Assembly (NCBI GenBank): GCA_026389415.1
Contig: JAPLHX010000263.1
Span: 1 to 13,342, forward strand
Source: Coprothermobacterota bacterium
GTDB lineage: Bacteria > Caldisericota > JANLFM01
DNA: 13,342 bases
Direction: 5' to 3'
Under the pieces are notes generated by a model that searched no databases, was not told where the DNA came from, and saw only the letters and a program-made list of their open reading frames with translations. Both the position numbers and the translations under genes were made by a program. This document shows positions 13,177 to 13,342 of the stretch, piece by piece (positions within the stretch are counted from its first letter, which is position 1; every line of letters begins with the position of its first letter).

Positions 13177-13342
13177 CTAAGGCGTCAATCGGTGGATGTC
13201 GCGGGGAAATAGAGCCGCCTGGCGGATGTTTTCCAAGTGGAGCAACTTGATCGTGAGACGCTCCGCACCGATCGCCAGCCCGCCATGCGGCGGCAACCCG
13301 AAGCGGAAAGGCTCCAGGTAATAGCTAAAGGAGTCCGGATTT
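13177..13342 (-). CDS. aspS: Aspartyl-tRNA synthetase, archaeal type, C-terminal end (5' cut by window edge)
   Basis: The last 55 residues of a class II tRNA synthetase are present: SYYLEPFRFGLPPHGGLAIGAERL (motif 3), then IKLLHLENIRQAALFPRDIHRLTP and TAG at 13177. The GLPPHGG...GAERL motif and the ending FPRD-HRLTP are typical of the archaeal-type (often non-discriminating) aspartyl-tRNA synthetase. Asparaginyl-tRNA synthetase has a similar end and cannot be fully excluded from this fragment. The role is charging tRNA-Asp (and perhaps tRNA-Asn as part of the indirect route). It lies upstream of the RAM-domain gene on the same strand. Confidence 0.85.
   Translation of the reverse strand, partial: NPDSFSYYLEPFRFGLPPHGGLAIGAERLTIKLLHLENIRQAALFPRDIHRLTP

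Overview
The window is a gene-dense piece of bacterial chromosome of fairly high G+C, with good Shine-Dalgarno sites before most genes and very short intergenic gaps. I see no rRNA, tRNA, insertion sequence, phage gene or CRISPR array. The lineage is not fixed by any one gene. The prolyl-tRNA synthetase is the short archaeal/eukaryotic type, the aspartyl-tRNA synthetase tail looks archaeal (non-discriminating) type, and an RtcB RNA ligase is present. That mix fits a deep-branching or thermophilic bacterium (for example Bipolaricaulota, Chloroflexota or a thermophilic Bacillota relative), but this is inference.

Layout. Positions 1-6451 (+) hold a rightward run: the tail of a degenerate HD-GYP protein, an intact membrane HD-GYP phosphodiesterase coupled to it by ATGA, a 5'-truncated orotate phosphoribosyltransferase (pyrE) remnant abutting the HD-GYP 3' end, two tandem paralogous EamA/DMT permeases, a small membrane-anchored unknown protein directly abutting a rhomboid protease, and proS. 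Positions 6493-8237 (-) are an rtcB plus small three-helix membrane protein operon. A 55-bp divergent promoter region separates rtcB from a secreted PIG-L-type deacetylase (8293-9615, +), which overlaps a convergent degV (9602-10501, -) by 14 bp. Rightward again, 10637-12918 carries a divergent polysaccharide deacetylase (YibQ/DUF610-like) whose N-terminal anchor region is interrupted by two in-frame stops, a family-4-like Fe-S uracil-DNA glycosylase, and an overlapping unknown gene with an RNase-HII-like N-terminal motif. The right edge (-) has a stand-alone Lrp/AsnC ligand-binding (RAM) domain protein downstream of the aspS tail.

Working together. The HD-GYP pair points to cyclic-di-GMP turnover; the two secreted or anchored deacetylases to cell-envelope glycan work; rtcB, proS and aspS to RNA and translation; the glycosylase with its overlapping unknown partner to DNA repair. 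The most interesting points are the glycosylase plus RNase-H-like-motif pair, the polysaccharide deacetylase with a well-placed -10 box but two in-frame stops before its catalytic domain, and the pyrE remnant at the end of the HD-GYP gene. I see no convincing novel defence or mobile system.
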